From Streptomyces odontomachi (GTDB lineage Bacteria > Actinomycetota > Actinomycetes > Streptomycetales > Streptomycetaceae), in NCBI RefSeq assembly GCF_024435355.1, contig NZ_JAMJWG010000002.1:310001-374000 (forward strand): a DNA stretch of 64,000 nt, given 5' to 3'. Position 1 is the stretch's first letter. Each line of letters opens with the position of its first letter. The translations under genes and the position numbers were made by a program. Below are positions 8,789-17,079 of the stretch, in pieces. The notes below the pieces were generated by a model. That model worked only from the letters and a program-made list of their open reading frames with translations, was not told the DNA's origin and did no database searches.

Positions 8789-10063
8789 TTGAGCAGCACG
8801 CCCTCACCCGCATCCGGGCTGCCGGACGAACTCCAGCGGCGGCTGGGGGTGCCCGACGCCGTGCTGATCGGGCTGGGATCGATGATCGGCGCCGGGATCT
8901 TCGCCTCCCTCGCCCCGGCCGCCCGCGCGGCCGGCTCCGGCCTCCTGCTCGGTCTCGCGCTCTCCGCCGTCGTCGCCTACTGCAACGCCACGTCCTCCGC
9001 CCGGCTCGCCGCCCGCTATCCGGCCTCCGGCGGCTCTTACGTCTACGGGCGGGAGCGGCTGGGCGAGTTCTGGGGCTACCTGGCCGGCTGGGCGTTCGTC
9101 GTGGGCAAGACCGCCTCCTGCGCGGCCATGGCCCTGACCGTCGGCTCCTACGTTCGGCCCGACCAGGCTCATGCGATCGCCGTCGCGGCAGTGGTGGCCC
9201 TGACCGCGGTGAACTACGCAGGCGTCCAGAAGTCCGCGCTGCTCACCCGCATCATCGTGGCGATCGTCCTCGCGGTGCTCGCCGCCGTCGTGGTCGCCGC
9301 CGTCACCTCCAGCGCCGTGCACGCGAGCCGCCTGGACATCGGCTCCGATGCGACTGCCGGGGGTGTCCTCCAGGCGGCGGGCCTGCTGTTCTTCGCGTTC
9401 GCCGGGTACGCCCGCATCGCCACCCTCGGCGAAGAGGTCCGCGACCCGGCACGCACCATTCCGCGCGCCATCCCGCTCGCGCTCGGCATCACCCTCGTCG
9501 TCTACGCCGCCGTCGCCGTCGCCGTCCTGCTGGTCCTCGGCGCGGGTGGCCTCGCCGCAGCCGGGGCGCCGCTGACGGAGGCCGTGCGGGTGGCCGGCGT
9601 CAGCGGGCTCGTCCCCGTCGCCCGCATCGGCGCCACCGTGGCGGCCCTCGGCTCCCTGCTCGCCCTCATCCTCGGCGTCTCGCGCACCACCCTGGCCATG
9701 GCACGCGACCATCACCTGCCCCACGCGCTGGCCGCCGTGCACCCGAGGTTCAAGGTCCCGCACCGGGCGGAACTGCTCGTCGGCGCCGTCGTCGCCGCGG
9801 TGGCCGCGACCGTGGACGTGCGCGGAGCGATCGGCTTCTCCTCGTTCGGCGTCCTGGCCTACTACGCCGTCGCCAACGCCTCCGCGTGGACCCTGCGCCC
9901 CGCCGAAGGCCGCCCGGCCCGGGTCATCCCTGCGGTCGGCCTGGCCGGCTGCCTCGTTCTGGCCTTCGCCCTCCCGCTGCCTTCCGTGCTCAGGGGTGCC
10001 GCGGTACTCGTGGTCGGCGCGGCCGCGTACGGCATCCGCCGGGCGAGGGCCCGCCGGGGGTAG
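8789..10063 (+). CDS. APC family amino acid permease
   Basis: This 424-residue permease has about twelve hydrophobic segments and the family's first-helix motif GLGSMIGAGIFASL near residues 18-32. The EEVRDPARTIPRAIP segment is typical of APC superfamily helices 6-7. It would import an amino acid or related cation by proton or substrate exchange. The TTG start at 8789 is supported by GAAGGAGAG seven bases upstream and removes an Arg-rich false extension. The neighbours give no hint about substrate. Confidence 0.88.
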   Translation: MSSTPSPASGLPDELQRRLGVPDAVLIGLGSMIGAGIFASLAPAARAAGSGLLLGLALSAVVAYCNATSSARLAARYPASGGSYVYGRERLGEFWGYLAGWAFVVGKTASCAAMALTVGSYVRPDQAHAIAVAAVVALTAVNYAGVQKSALLTRIIVAIVLAVLAAVVVAAVTSSAVHASRLDIGSDATAGGVLQAAGLLFFAFAGYARIATLGEEVRDPARTIPRAIPLALGITLVVYAAVAVAVLLVLGAGGLAAAGAPLTEAVRVAGVSGLVPVARIGATVAALGSLLALILGVSRTTLAMARDHHLPHALAAVHPRFKVPHRAELLVGAVVAAVAATVDVRGAIGFSSFGVLAYYAVANASAWTLRPAEGRPARVIPAVGLAGCLVLAFALPLPSVLRGAAVLVVGAAAYGIRRARARRG

Positions 10064-10112
10064 CCGCGCTCCGGCCACCCGGGCCGCGGGGGGGTCGGGT
10101 CAGGACCCTCAT

Positions 10113-10170
10113 TTGACAGGCAGCCTGTTGGCTGCCTTTACTGGACATGCAGCCAACAGGCTGCATGTCC
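10113..10170 (+). promoter_or_regulatory. Promoter with paired ArsR-type inverted repeats
   Basis: A TTGACA at 10113-10118 is followed after 18 bp by TTTACT at 10137-10142. The spacer holds an inverted repeat, GGCAGCC-TGTT-GGCTGCC, at 10119-10136. A second, stronger one at 10143-10170 has 12-bp perfect arms around AACA. The core 16-mers (10120-10135 and 10149-10164) are exact reverse complements of each other. The layout suggests autoregulation of the following gene; binding is inferred. Confidence 0.75.
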
Positions 10171-10192
10171 GAGGTGGCGAACGGGGTGGGCG

Positions 10193-10990
10193 ATGGACGA
10201 GGTGTTCAAGGCGTTGGCCGATGCCAGCCGGCGCCGGCTGCTGGACAACCTCAAGGCCCGCAACGGCCAGAGCCTGAGTGAGCTGTGCGCAGGGCTCGAC
10301 ATGGCCCGCCAGTCCGTGAGCAAGCACCTGGCGGTGCTGGAGGCCGCGGGCCTGGTGGCCACGGCCCGGAGCGGCCGGCAGAAGCTGCACTACCTCAACG
10401 CCGCACCGATCAACGCCGTGGCGGACCGCTGGATCAGCCAGTACGACCGCGAGCGCGTACGCGCGCTCGCCGACCTCAAGACCGCATTGGAGCAGACCCC
10501 GATGGCCGACGACCACGCCTTCCGCTACGTCACCTACATCCGCACCACACCCGAGCGGCTCTGGCAGGCGCTCACCGACCCGGCGTTCACCCGGCGCTAC
10601 TGGGGACCGGCCTTCGAGACGACCTGGGAGACGGGCGCCCCCATGGTCTGGAACGACGCCGGGAGCAGGATCGCCGACCCCGAGCAGGTCGTGCTCGACG
10701 CCGAGCCGGGTCGCCGCCTGTCGTACACGTGGCACACCTTCACGCCCGAATGGGCCACCGCGTCAGGCCTGCCGCAGGACGTGATCGACCGGATCCGCAC
10801 GGAGCGCCGCTCGAAGGTGACGTTCGAGATCGAACCCGCCGGCGAGATGGTCAAGCTGACGGTCGTGCACGACGACCTGGAGCCGGGCGGCACGGTACGG
10901 GAGCTGATCAAGGACGGCTGGCCCGCGCTGCTGTCGAGCCTGAAGTCGCTCCTGGAGACCGGCCAGCAGCTGCCGGCGCCGACGGGCTGA
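10193..10990 (+). CDS. ArsR-SRPBCC (AHSA1) fusion regulator
   Basis: This 265-residue protein fuses an ArsR winged helix (about residues 1-90, recognition helix near ARQSVSKHLAVLEAAGL) to an AHSA1/SRPBCC domain. The latter begins near residue 103 and shows the typical WQALTDPAFTRRYWG and GGTVRELIKDGWPALLSSLK motifs. The ArsR half lacks cysteine metal sites. SRPBCC domains bind hydrophobic ligands, so it is probably a ligand-sensing repressor or a one-protein regulator-effector. Two large inverted repeats in its own promoter support autoregulation. The ATG is 22 bp after the second repeat, preceded by a GGGGTGGG purine run. The true ligand is unknown. Confidence 0.88.
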   Translation: MDEVFKALADASRRRLLDNLKARNGQSLSELCAGLDMARQSVSKHLAVLEAAGLVATARSGRQKLHYLNAAPINAVADRWISQYDRERVRALADLKTALEQTPMADDHAFRYVTYIRTTPERLWQALTDPAFTRRYWGPAFETTWETGAPMVWNDAGSRIADPEQVVLDAEPGRRLSYTWHTFTPEWATASGLPQDVIDRIRTERRSKVTFEIEPAGEMVKLTVVHDDLEPGGTVRELIKDGWPALLSSLKSLLETGQQLPAPTG

Positions 10991-11034
10991 GCGCACGTCA
11001 CGTCTTGCGGGGGTGCCGCACGTCGTACCGCACG

Positions 11035-11523
11035 TCAGAGGGAGCGGTGCATGATGTGCAGCCCGACGTAGCCGTGCGTCGGATGCCGAAACCCTTCCGG
11101 GAGCGTCCCCAGCACCTCGAACCCGATGGATCGGTAGAGGTGCACGGCGGCTGCGTTCGTCTCCACGACGGCGTTGAACTGCATCGCCCGGTAACCGGCT
11201 GCACGCGCCCAGTCCACGGTGTACGCGCACAGCGCCCGGCCCACGCCCCGTCCGGAGTGCGCCGGGTCGACCATGTAGCTGGCGCTCGCGATGTGCGAGC
11301 CGTTCCCCATGTGGTTCCTGTTCATCTTCGCCGTGCCGAGCACCGTGCCGGCTTCGGTGACGGCGACGACCGTACGGTCCGGTGCCGGCAGGAGCCACCA
11401 GTCGCGGCCCTGCTCCTCGCTGAGATCGACCGGATAGGTGAACGTCTCGCCCGCGGCGACGATCTCCTGGAAGAAGGGCCAGATGGCGGACCAGTCCGCG
11501 GTGGTGGCTTCCCTGATCAGCAT
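11035..11523 (-). CDS. GNAT family N-acetyltransferase (phosphinothricin-acetyltransferase-like)
   Basis: The 162-residue protein has the acetyl-CoA loop HSGRGVGRAL (motif A) at about residues 89-98 and the AMQFNAVVETNAAAVHLYRSIGFEVLGT C-terminal GNAT strand-helix. The latter resembles Pat/Bar-type amino-group acetylases. It probably acetylates a small amine or amino acid; resistance to a specific compound cannot be claimed. I start it at the ATG 11523, which gives the usual family length beginning MLIREAT; no clear ribosome site precedes it. It converges on the ArsR-fusion gene with a 44-bp gap. Confidence 0.82.
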   Translation of the reverse strand: MLIREATTADWSAIWPFFQEIVAAGETFTYPVDLSEEQGRDWWLLPAPDRTVVAVTEAGTVLGTAKMNRNHMGNGSHIASASYMVDPAHSGRGVGRALCAYTVDWARAAGYRAMQFNAVVETNAAAVHLYRSIGFEVLGTLPEGFRHPTHGYVGLHIMHRSL

Positions 11524-11792
11524 GCGGACAGGATGCGGGGACCGCGCGCAGGACGGCCAACGCTTTTTGCGCCCGGGGCTTCGCGGACCGGCGTGGCGGC
11601 CGCTGCCGTGATCAACGCCGGGCTGCAACGAGGCTCCACCGGACTCCCTCCTCCGACACCGGCCACCGTGCGGGACACGCTCACCGGCCGGCGCACGTGC
11701 TCGGTCCCTCCCACTCCACCAGCACGGCTCCAGCGCCGCCATCCGACCCGCCGAAGCCGTGGCGGAGAGTCGGAAACCGCACCCCGTGCACG

Positions 11793-12710
11793 TCAAGCGG
11801 TGGCGCTGCGGAGCACCCCGATCAGCTGCGTCACCGTCTCGGCCATCGACGTACGGGCGACGGCCAGGTAGCGGCGGCAGTCCACGACGTCCGGGTGGGC
11901 GGGCAGGAACTCCCGCAGCGCCCCCGTCATCGCCAGATTCAGCGCCGTGCCGATGTTGACCTTGGCGATGCCGCCCGTGACGGCGGCGGTGAGCTCGCCG
12001 TCCGGCACGCCCGACGAGCCGTGCAGCACCAGCGGGACACCGGCCGCGGGGCCCAGCCGCCGCAGGAGGTCATGGTCGAGGACCGCGGTGCGGCTCGTCA
12101 TCGCATGGCTGCTGCCGATCGCGACGGCGAGCGCGTCGACGCCGGAGACGGCCACGAACGCCCGCGCCTCTGCGGGGTCGGTACGGGCGCCCGGCTCATG
12201 GGCGCCACGCGGCGGCGGGACGTCCGCGGCCCGGCCGGCACCGTCCCCGGTCGCCGTCCGCCCATCCGTCCCGGCCGGTTTCTTCCCGCCCACCTCACCC
12301 AGTTCCGCCTCGATCCACAGTCCCCTGGCGTGGGCCCAGTCGGCCGCCGCCCGGGTCGCGGCGAGGTTCTCCTCGTACGGCAGCCGTGCCGCGTCGTACA
12401 TGACCGAGCTGAAGCCGGCGTCGGCGGCCTGCCGCAGCAACGCGTCGCTCTGCACATGGTCGAGGTGGAGTCCGACGGGGACCGCCGCCTGCTCGGCGGC
12501 TGCTGCCGCCGCCCGGGCCAGCGGCAGCAGCCGCCCGCCACGGAACGCGACCGCGTTCTCGCTGATCTGGAGGATCACCGGGGCCCGCGCGGCCTCGGCG
12601 CCCCTGACGACGGCTTCGACGTGCTCCAGCGTGATGACGTTGAACGCGGCGACGGCGGTGCGGGCGGCGGCGGCTTCGGCGACCAGCGCACCGGATGCGG
12701 CGAGGGGCAC
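11793..12710 (-). CDS. Class II fructose/tagatose-bisphosphate aldolase (GatY/KbaY-like)
   Basis: The 305-residue enzyme carries the class II zinc-aldolase core. Catalytic D84 and zinc ligand H85 lie in LHLDHVQSD, a GSSHAM histidine and LVLHGSSGV follow, and IAKVNIGTAL is the substrate-binding strand. It should cleave a ketose 1,6-bisphosphate to dihydroxyacetone phosphate and glyceraldehyde-3-phosphate. A Pro/Gly-rich insertion of roughly 30 residues lies after EAELGEVGGKK, where homologues have a short loop. The GTG start has AAGGAGA upstream. It is the second gene after the SIS isomerase (85-bp gap), so this pair looks like the end of an amino-sugar or tagatose pathway. Confidence 0.85.
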   Translation of the reverse strand: MPLAASGALVAEAAAARTAVAAFNVITLEHVEAVVRGAEAARAPVILQISENAVAFRGGRLLPLARAAAAAAEQAAVPVGLHLDHVQSDALLRQAADAGFSSVMYDAARLPYEENLAATRAAADWAHARGLWIEAELGEVGGKKPAGTDGRTATGDGAGRAADVPPPRGAHEPGARTDPAEARAFVAVSGVDALAVAIGSSHAMTSRTAVLDHDLLRRLGPAAGVPLVLHGSSGVPDGELTAAVTGGIAKVNIGTALNLAMTGALREFLPAHPDVVDCRRYLAVARTSMAETVTQLIGVLRSATA

Positions 12711-12795
12711 GGTTCTCCTTCCCTTCCCATCGAATGTCCGGGCGGTCCGGCTGGCTCACCGGCCGCACGGCTCACCGGCGATCCAGCAGGGGGTG

Positions 12796-13689
12796 TCAGG
12801 AGCCGGACGGTGTGAGGATCACCGAGCGGGTGAGGTGGCGGGGGCTGTCGGGATCCAGGCCGCGCGCGGTGGCGACGGCGACCGCGAGCCGCTGGGCCCG
12901 CACCAGGTCGGCCAGCGGATCGCGGCGACCGCTCTCGACCCACCGGCCGCCCGTGCCGCGCACCTGGTCAGCCAGGCCCTCGGGAGCCTCGCCGAACATC
13001 CAGGTGGCGGTGCCGTCCGTGGTGATGCTGATGGGTCCGTGGCGGTACTCCATAGCCGGGTAGGCCTCCGTCCACGCCTGGGCCGCCTCCCGCATCTTCA
13101 GCGCCGCCTCGTGGGCCAGGCCCACCGTCCAGCCGTGTCCCAGGAAGGTGAACTGCGTGCAGTCCGCCAGCCCTTCGGGCAGCGGCTCGTCGAGCGCGCT
13201 GCGGGCGTCGGCGACCACGGCCTCGGTGTGCAGGCCCAGATGGGCGCGGAGCAGGGTCAGCGCGGTGGTGGCGAACCTGGTCTGCACGACCGAGCGCTCA
13301 TCGGCGAAGTCGAGCACGACCAGGCGGTCGGCCACGTTCATCACGGGCGTGTCCGGGTCGGCGGTGACCGCTGTGGTGCGGATGTGGCCCCGTAGCGTGG
13401 CCAGCAGGTGGAGCACCTCGGACGTGGTGCCGGAACGGGTGAGCGCCACCACCCGGTCGTAGGACCGCCCGAGCGGGAACTGCGAGGCCGCGAACGCGTC
13501 CGTCTCGCCCTGACCCGCCGTCTCGCGCAGCGACGCGACCGCCTGGGCCATGAAGTACGAGGTGCCGCAGCCGACGATCGCGACCCGCTCACCCGCGGCG
13601 GGCAACGCCGAGGCGTTCTCGCCCGCGAGCTCGGCGGCGCGGGACCAGCACTCCGGCTGGCTCGTCAGCTCGTTCTCGACATGGGTCAT
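12796..13689 (-). CDS. SIS-domain sugar isomerase/deaminase (AgaS-like)
   Basis: This 297-residue protein has two SIS domains. The first contains VAIVGCGTSYFMAQAVASL and LTRSGTTSEVLHLLATL phosphosugar loops; the second spans about residues 160-290. It lacks the glutaminase half of GlmS, matching stand-alone AgaS/NagB-II-like isomerase-deaminases that convert an amino-sugar phosphate to a ketose phosphate. The ATG at 13689 has GGGGAGG eight bases upstream. It is divergent from a DeoR regulator across 132 bp and leads into the aldolase. No phosphofructo- or tagatokinase is in the cluster, so the intermediate step must be encoded elsewhere. Confidence 0.85.
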   Translation of the reverse strand: MTHVENELTSQPECWSRAAELAGENASALPAAGERVAIVGCGTSYFMAQAVASLRETAGQGETDAFAASQFPLGRSYDRVVALTRSGTTSEVLHLLATLRGHIRTTAVTADPDTPVMNVADRLVVLDFADERSVVQTRFATTALTLLRAHLGLHTEAVVADARSALDEPLPEGLADCTQFTFLGHGWTVGLAHEAALKMREAAQAWTEAYPAMEYRHGPISITTDGTATWMFGEAPEGLADQVRGTGGRWVESGRRDPLADLVRAQRLAVAVATARGLDPDSPRHLTRSVILTPSGS

Positions 13690-13821
13690 GCCGCGCCTCC
13701 CCTGGTTGATTGTTTCTGCAAGATATCCCGCAGTTGCGAGCATCATCAAACATAGGGAGCAGGTGATCTGCGCTAAAGTCACCGCACCCGCCGCCCGTGG
13801 GCCGTACGGAAGGAGACGCGG

Positions 13822-14604
13822 ATGTCGCGGGACACCCGCTGGACCACGCTGCTGGAACTGCTGGCGGCGCGCGGCCGGCTCGACGTGGCGGAGGCGGCGG
13901 CCGAACTGGAGGTGTCCGAGGCGACCATCCGGCGCGACTTCGACCAGCTCGCCGAGCAGCAGATGCTGGTGCGCACCCGGGGTGGCGCCGTGGCGCACGG
14001 CGTCTCGTACGAGCTGCCGCTGCGCTACAAGACCGCCCGGCGCGCCCCGGAGAAGCAGCGCATCGCCGCCGCCGTCGCCGACCGGATCGCACCGGGCGAG
14101 GCGGTCGGGCTGACCGGCGGCACCACCACCACCGAAGTGGCGCGCGCCCTCGCCGTCCGCCCCGGCCTCGCCTCCGGCACCCCCGCCCTGACCATCGTGA
14201 CCAACGCCCTCAACATCGCCACGGAACTCGCCGTGCGCCCCCAGTTCAAGATCGTGGTGACCGGCGGGGTGGCGCGCGCCCAGTCCTACGAACTGATCGG
14301 TCCCCTGGCGGACGGGGTGCTCGGACAGATCACGCTCGACGTGGCGGTGCTGGGCGTGGTCGGCTTCGATCCGGAGCACGGGGCCACGGCACACGACGAG
14401 GCGGAGGCGGCGATCAACCGGCAGCTGTGCGAGCACGCCCGGCGGGTGGTGGTGGCCGCGGACTCCAGCAAGCTCGGCCGCCGCGCCTTCGCCCGGATCT
14501 GCGGCACGGGCCAGGTGCACACCCTCATCACGGACCGCGCGGCGGCCCCGGAGGAGCTGGCACGGTTCGAGGACGCCGGCGTCCGCACCATCGTGGCCGG
14601 GTGA
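13822..14604 (+). CDS. DeoR/GlpR family transcriptional regulator
   Basis: The 260-residue regulator has an N-terminal DeoR helix-turn-helix with the diagnostic VSEATIRRDFDQLAEQ recognition helix near residues 31-47. A C-terminal sugar-phosphate sensor follows, seen as GLTGGTTTTEVARAL and VVAADSSKLGRRAF. Such regulators sense a phosphorylated sugar produced by the pathway they control. It starts at an ATG with AAGGAG upstream and is divergent from the SIS-aldolase operon, which is its likely target. The 132-bp spacer is unusually AT-rich around 13705-13755 and probably holds the operators; I cannot define a clean palindrome. Confidence 0.9.
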   Translation: MSRDTRWTTLLELLAARGRLDVAEAAAELEVSEATIRRDFDQLAEQQMLVRTRGGAVAHGVSYELPLRYKTARRAPEKQRIAAAVADRIAPGEAVGLTGGTTTTEVARALAVRPGLASGTPALTIVTNALNIATELAVRPQFKIVVTGGVARAQSYELIGPLADGVLGQITLDVAVLGVVGFDPEHGATAHDEAEAAINRQLCEHARRVVVAADSSKLGRRAFARICGTGQVHTLITDRAAAPEELARFEDAGVRTIVAG

Positions 14605-14820
14605 GGCAGCCCCTGCCCCCGGCATCTGCATCTTCACAGCCACCCGTTCACAGCCACCCGCCACGTGTCACCCGCCCCCCGTCACGTGTCACGTGTCACT
14701 TCCCCGGTGGCTGCGACTCCGTGGCCCATGCCCCCTCGGGTCCGCCTGTCCCCGGTCTCCGCCTCCCGCCCCCTGTCGCCGCATTCCGCCTCCCGCGGCC
14801 CGATCGTTCCTGCAATTCCC

Positions 14821-14855
14821 TTGTCCCAAGGGGGCCGGATACCTAATCTGACTTT
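14821..14855 (+). promoter_or_regulatory. Promoter for MFS gene, probable leaderless start
   Basis: TTGTCC at 14821-14826 and TAATCT at 14844-14849 are separated by 17 bp. The expected transcription start falls at or one base before the GTG at 14856, and there is no ribosome site. Confidence 0.6.
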
Positions 14856-16340
14856 GTGCCGATTGTGAACAAATTCGCGCCGGCCTCGACGGCGCACGAT
14901 CCGGAGACCCGTTCCCTCGTGCGGTTGCGCGCTGCCGTGACGGTGTTCTTCGCGCTCGACGGATTCGTCTTCGCCGGCTGGGTCGTGCGCATTCCCGCCG
15001 TCAAGGACCAGACGCATGCCTCGGCGAGCGCGCTGGGGCTGGCCCTGCTGGGCGTCTCGGCGGGCGCGGTGATCACCATGATGGTCACCGGGCGGCTCTG
15101 CCGGCGCTTCGGCACCCATGCGATGACGGCGGTCTGCGGCGTTCTGGTGCCCCTGAGCGTGGCCCTGCCGCCGCTCACCCACTCGGCGGCGGCGCTGGGC
15201 GGCGTCCTGCTCGTGTTCGGCGCGGCCTACGGCGGTCTCAACGTCGCCATGAACAGCGCCGCGGTGAACGTCGTCGCCGCGCTCCAGCGGCCCGTCATGC
15301 CGAGTTTCCACGCCGCGTACAGCCTCGGCGGCATGATCGGATCAGGCGCCGGCAGCCTGGTCGCCGGGCATCTCAGCCCGACCCGCCACCTGTGCGCACT
15401 CGCCGCCGCCGGACTGCTGATCGCCGTGCTGTCCGGGCGCGTCGTGCTGCGCGAGCCCGTACCGGTTCCCGGCGTGCCACGGGAGTCGGTCCGCCGGGCG
15501 GCGCCCGCATCCGAAGCCCGGGCGGCTGCCGCCCCGTCGCGCTCCGAAGCGAAGCCCGTCGTGGGGAAGGGTGCCGGGCTGGACGCCGGGCCGGACGTGC
15601 CGGCGACGGCCGACGGTGCCGCCGAGCCGGGTGGTGCACTCGCGCCCGCCACGACCACCCGACCGTCCGGTGCCGGCGCGCCGACGGCCGGCGGCCACGT
15701 GCCCGGTCACGGACCGGGCCCGCGCCCCGACCACGCCGAGGACCCGGCCGGTCCCGCGGGTTCCGGCGCGCCGCACCCCCCACGGCTCGACGCCGGCACC
15801 CGCGGCCTGGTGATCGTGTTCGGTCTGATCGCCCTGTGCACGGCCTACGGAGAGGGTGCCCTCGCCGACTGGGGCGCCCTGCACCTGCACCAGGACCTGG
15901 CCGCCGACCCCGGCATCGCGGCCACCGGATACGGCGCGTTCGCCCTGGCCATGACGGTCGGGCGGATCACCGGCACGGCGCTGCTGGAGCGGCTCGGACG
16001 GACCCGCACCCTGGTGGCGGGCGGCGGGACGGCCGCCCTCGGGATGCTGCTCGGGTCGCTGGCGCCGACGTGGTGGGCGGCGCTGCTCGGCTTCGCCGTC
16101 ACGGGCCTCGGCCTCGCCAACATCTTCCCCGTCGCGATGGACCGCGCGGGTGCGCTCGCCGGGCCGAGCGGTGTCGCGATCGCCTCCACGCTCGGATACG
16201 CCGGGATGCTGATCGGGCCGCCCGCGATCGGGTTCATGACCGACTGGTTCTCGCTGCCGTCCGCCCTGACGAGCGTGGCCGTGCTGGCCGCACTCGCCGC
16301 GGTCGTCGGGTACGCGACCCGAAACGCCGGGCAGACCTGA
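14856..16340 (+). CDS. MFS transporter with long disordered central loop
   Basis: This 494-residue transporter has six helices, a long cytoplasmic loop and six further helices. It resembles the YbjJ/fucose-permease branch of the major facilitator superfamily (first half with FALDGFVFAGWVVRIPAVKD, second half with ALADWGALHLHQDL). The loop at about residues 200-305 is more than 100 residues of Ala/Pro/Gly with few hydrophobics, far longer than the usual loop of a few dozen. The GTG start appears to coincide with the transcription start. It would export or import a small solute; the neighbours do not identify it. Confidence 0.85.
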   Translation: MPIVNKFAPASTAHDPETRSLVRLRAAVTVFFALDGFVFAGWVVRIPAVKDQTHASASALGLALLGVSAGAVITMMVTGRLCRRFGTHAMTAVCGVLVPLSVALPPLTHSAAALGGVLLVFGAAYGGLNVAMNSAAVNVVAALQRPVMPSFHAAYSLGGMIGSGAGSLVAGHLSPTRHLCALAAAGLLIAVLSGRVVLREPVPVPGVPRESVRRAAPASEARAAAAPSRSEAKPVVGKGAGLDAGPDVPATADGAAEPGGALAPATTTRPSGAGAPTAGGHVPGHGPGPRPDHAEDPAGPAGSGAPHPPRLDAGTRGLVIVFGLIALCTAYGEGALADWGALHLHQDLAADPGIAATGYGAFALAMTVGRITGTALLERLGRTRTLVAGGGTAALGMLLGSLAPTWWAALLGFAVTGLGLANIFPVAMDRAGALAGPSGVAIASTLGYAGMLIGPPAIGFMTDWFSLPSALTSVAVLAALAAVVGYATRNAGQT

Positions 16341-16413
16341 CGGCCACACGGCGGTCGTCGGCCGCCGGCCACCGGTCGCCGGTCTTCGCGTTGCCCGCTC
16401 GGCCCGCCCGCCG

Positions 16414-17079
16414 TCAGCCCAGCCAGCCGGGCCGCACCAGGCCGGATTCGTAGGCGAGGACCACCAGCTGGGCGCGGTCGCGTGCGCCCAGTTTCACCAT
16501 CGTGCGGCTGACGTGCGTCTTCGCGGTGAGCGGGCTGACGACCAGACGGCGGGCGATCTCCTCGTTCGACAGGCCGATCCCCACCAGGGCCATCACCTCG
16601 CGTTCCCGCTCGGTGAGTCCGGCGAGCGACTCCGCCGCCGCGGGCTCCTTGGAGCGCGCGGCGAACTCCGCGATGAGACGCCGGGTCACGCCCGGTGAGA
16701 GCAGCGCGGCCCCGTCGACCACCGCCCGGACCGCACGCACCAGTTCATCGGGCTCGGTGTCCTTGACGAGGAAGCCGGACGCCCCTGACCTGATCGCCTC
16801 GAAGACGTACTCGTCGAGTTCGAAGGTGGTCAGCATGACGACCTTGACGTCCCGCAGTTCGGGATCGGCGGTGATCCGTCGGGTCGCGGCCAGCCCGTCG
16901 CTCACCGGCATGCGGATGTCCATCAGGACCACGTCCGGCCGCAGCTCACGCACCGTGCGCAGCGCCTCTTCGCCATCGGCCGCCTCACCCGCCACCTCGA
17001 TGTCGGGCTGGGCGTCCAGCAGCGCCTTGAAACCGGCTCTGACCAGGAGCTGGTCGTCGGCGAGCAGTACCCGGATCAA
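16414..17079 (-). CDS. NarL/LuxR-type response regulator
   Basis: The 221-residue regulator has a receiver domain with acidic pocket D8-D9 and phosphoacceptor D54 in VVLMDIRMP. A LuxR-type helix-turn-helix follows at about residues 150-215 (LTEREREVMALVGIGLSNEEIARRLVVSPLTAKTH begins it). Phosphorylation by the adjacent kinase should promote dimerisation and DNA binding. It begins with a TTG that overlaps the kinase stop as TTGA, with GGGGAGG five bases upstream, so the pair is translationally coupled. No target gene is evident from position; the flanking MFS gene is convergent. Confidence 0.92.
   Translation of the reverse strand: MIRVLLADDQLLVRAGFKALLDAQPDIEVAGEAADGEEALRTVRELRPDVVLMDIRMPVSDGLAATRRITADPELRDVKVVMLTTFELDEYVFEAIRSGASGFLVKDTEPDELVRAVRAVVDGAALLSPGVTRRLIAEFAARSKEPAAAESLAGLTEREREVMALVGIGLSNEEIARRLVVSPLTAKTHVSRTMVKLGARDRAQLVVLAYESGLVRPGWLG

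Noticed and set aside
13690..13821. Defined DeoR operator in the SIS-DeoR spacer
   Set aside because: The AT-rich stretch with TTGATTGTTT and CATCATCAAACA is suggestive but does not give a clean palindrome or direct repeat, so no site is called.
14641..14700. Repeated CACGTGTCAC units before the MFS gene
   Set aside because: Three short partial copies with irregular spacing; probably local low complexity rather than a regulator array.
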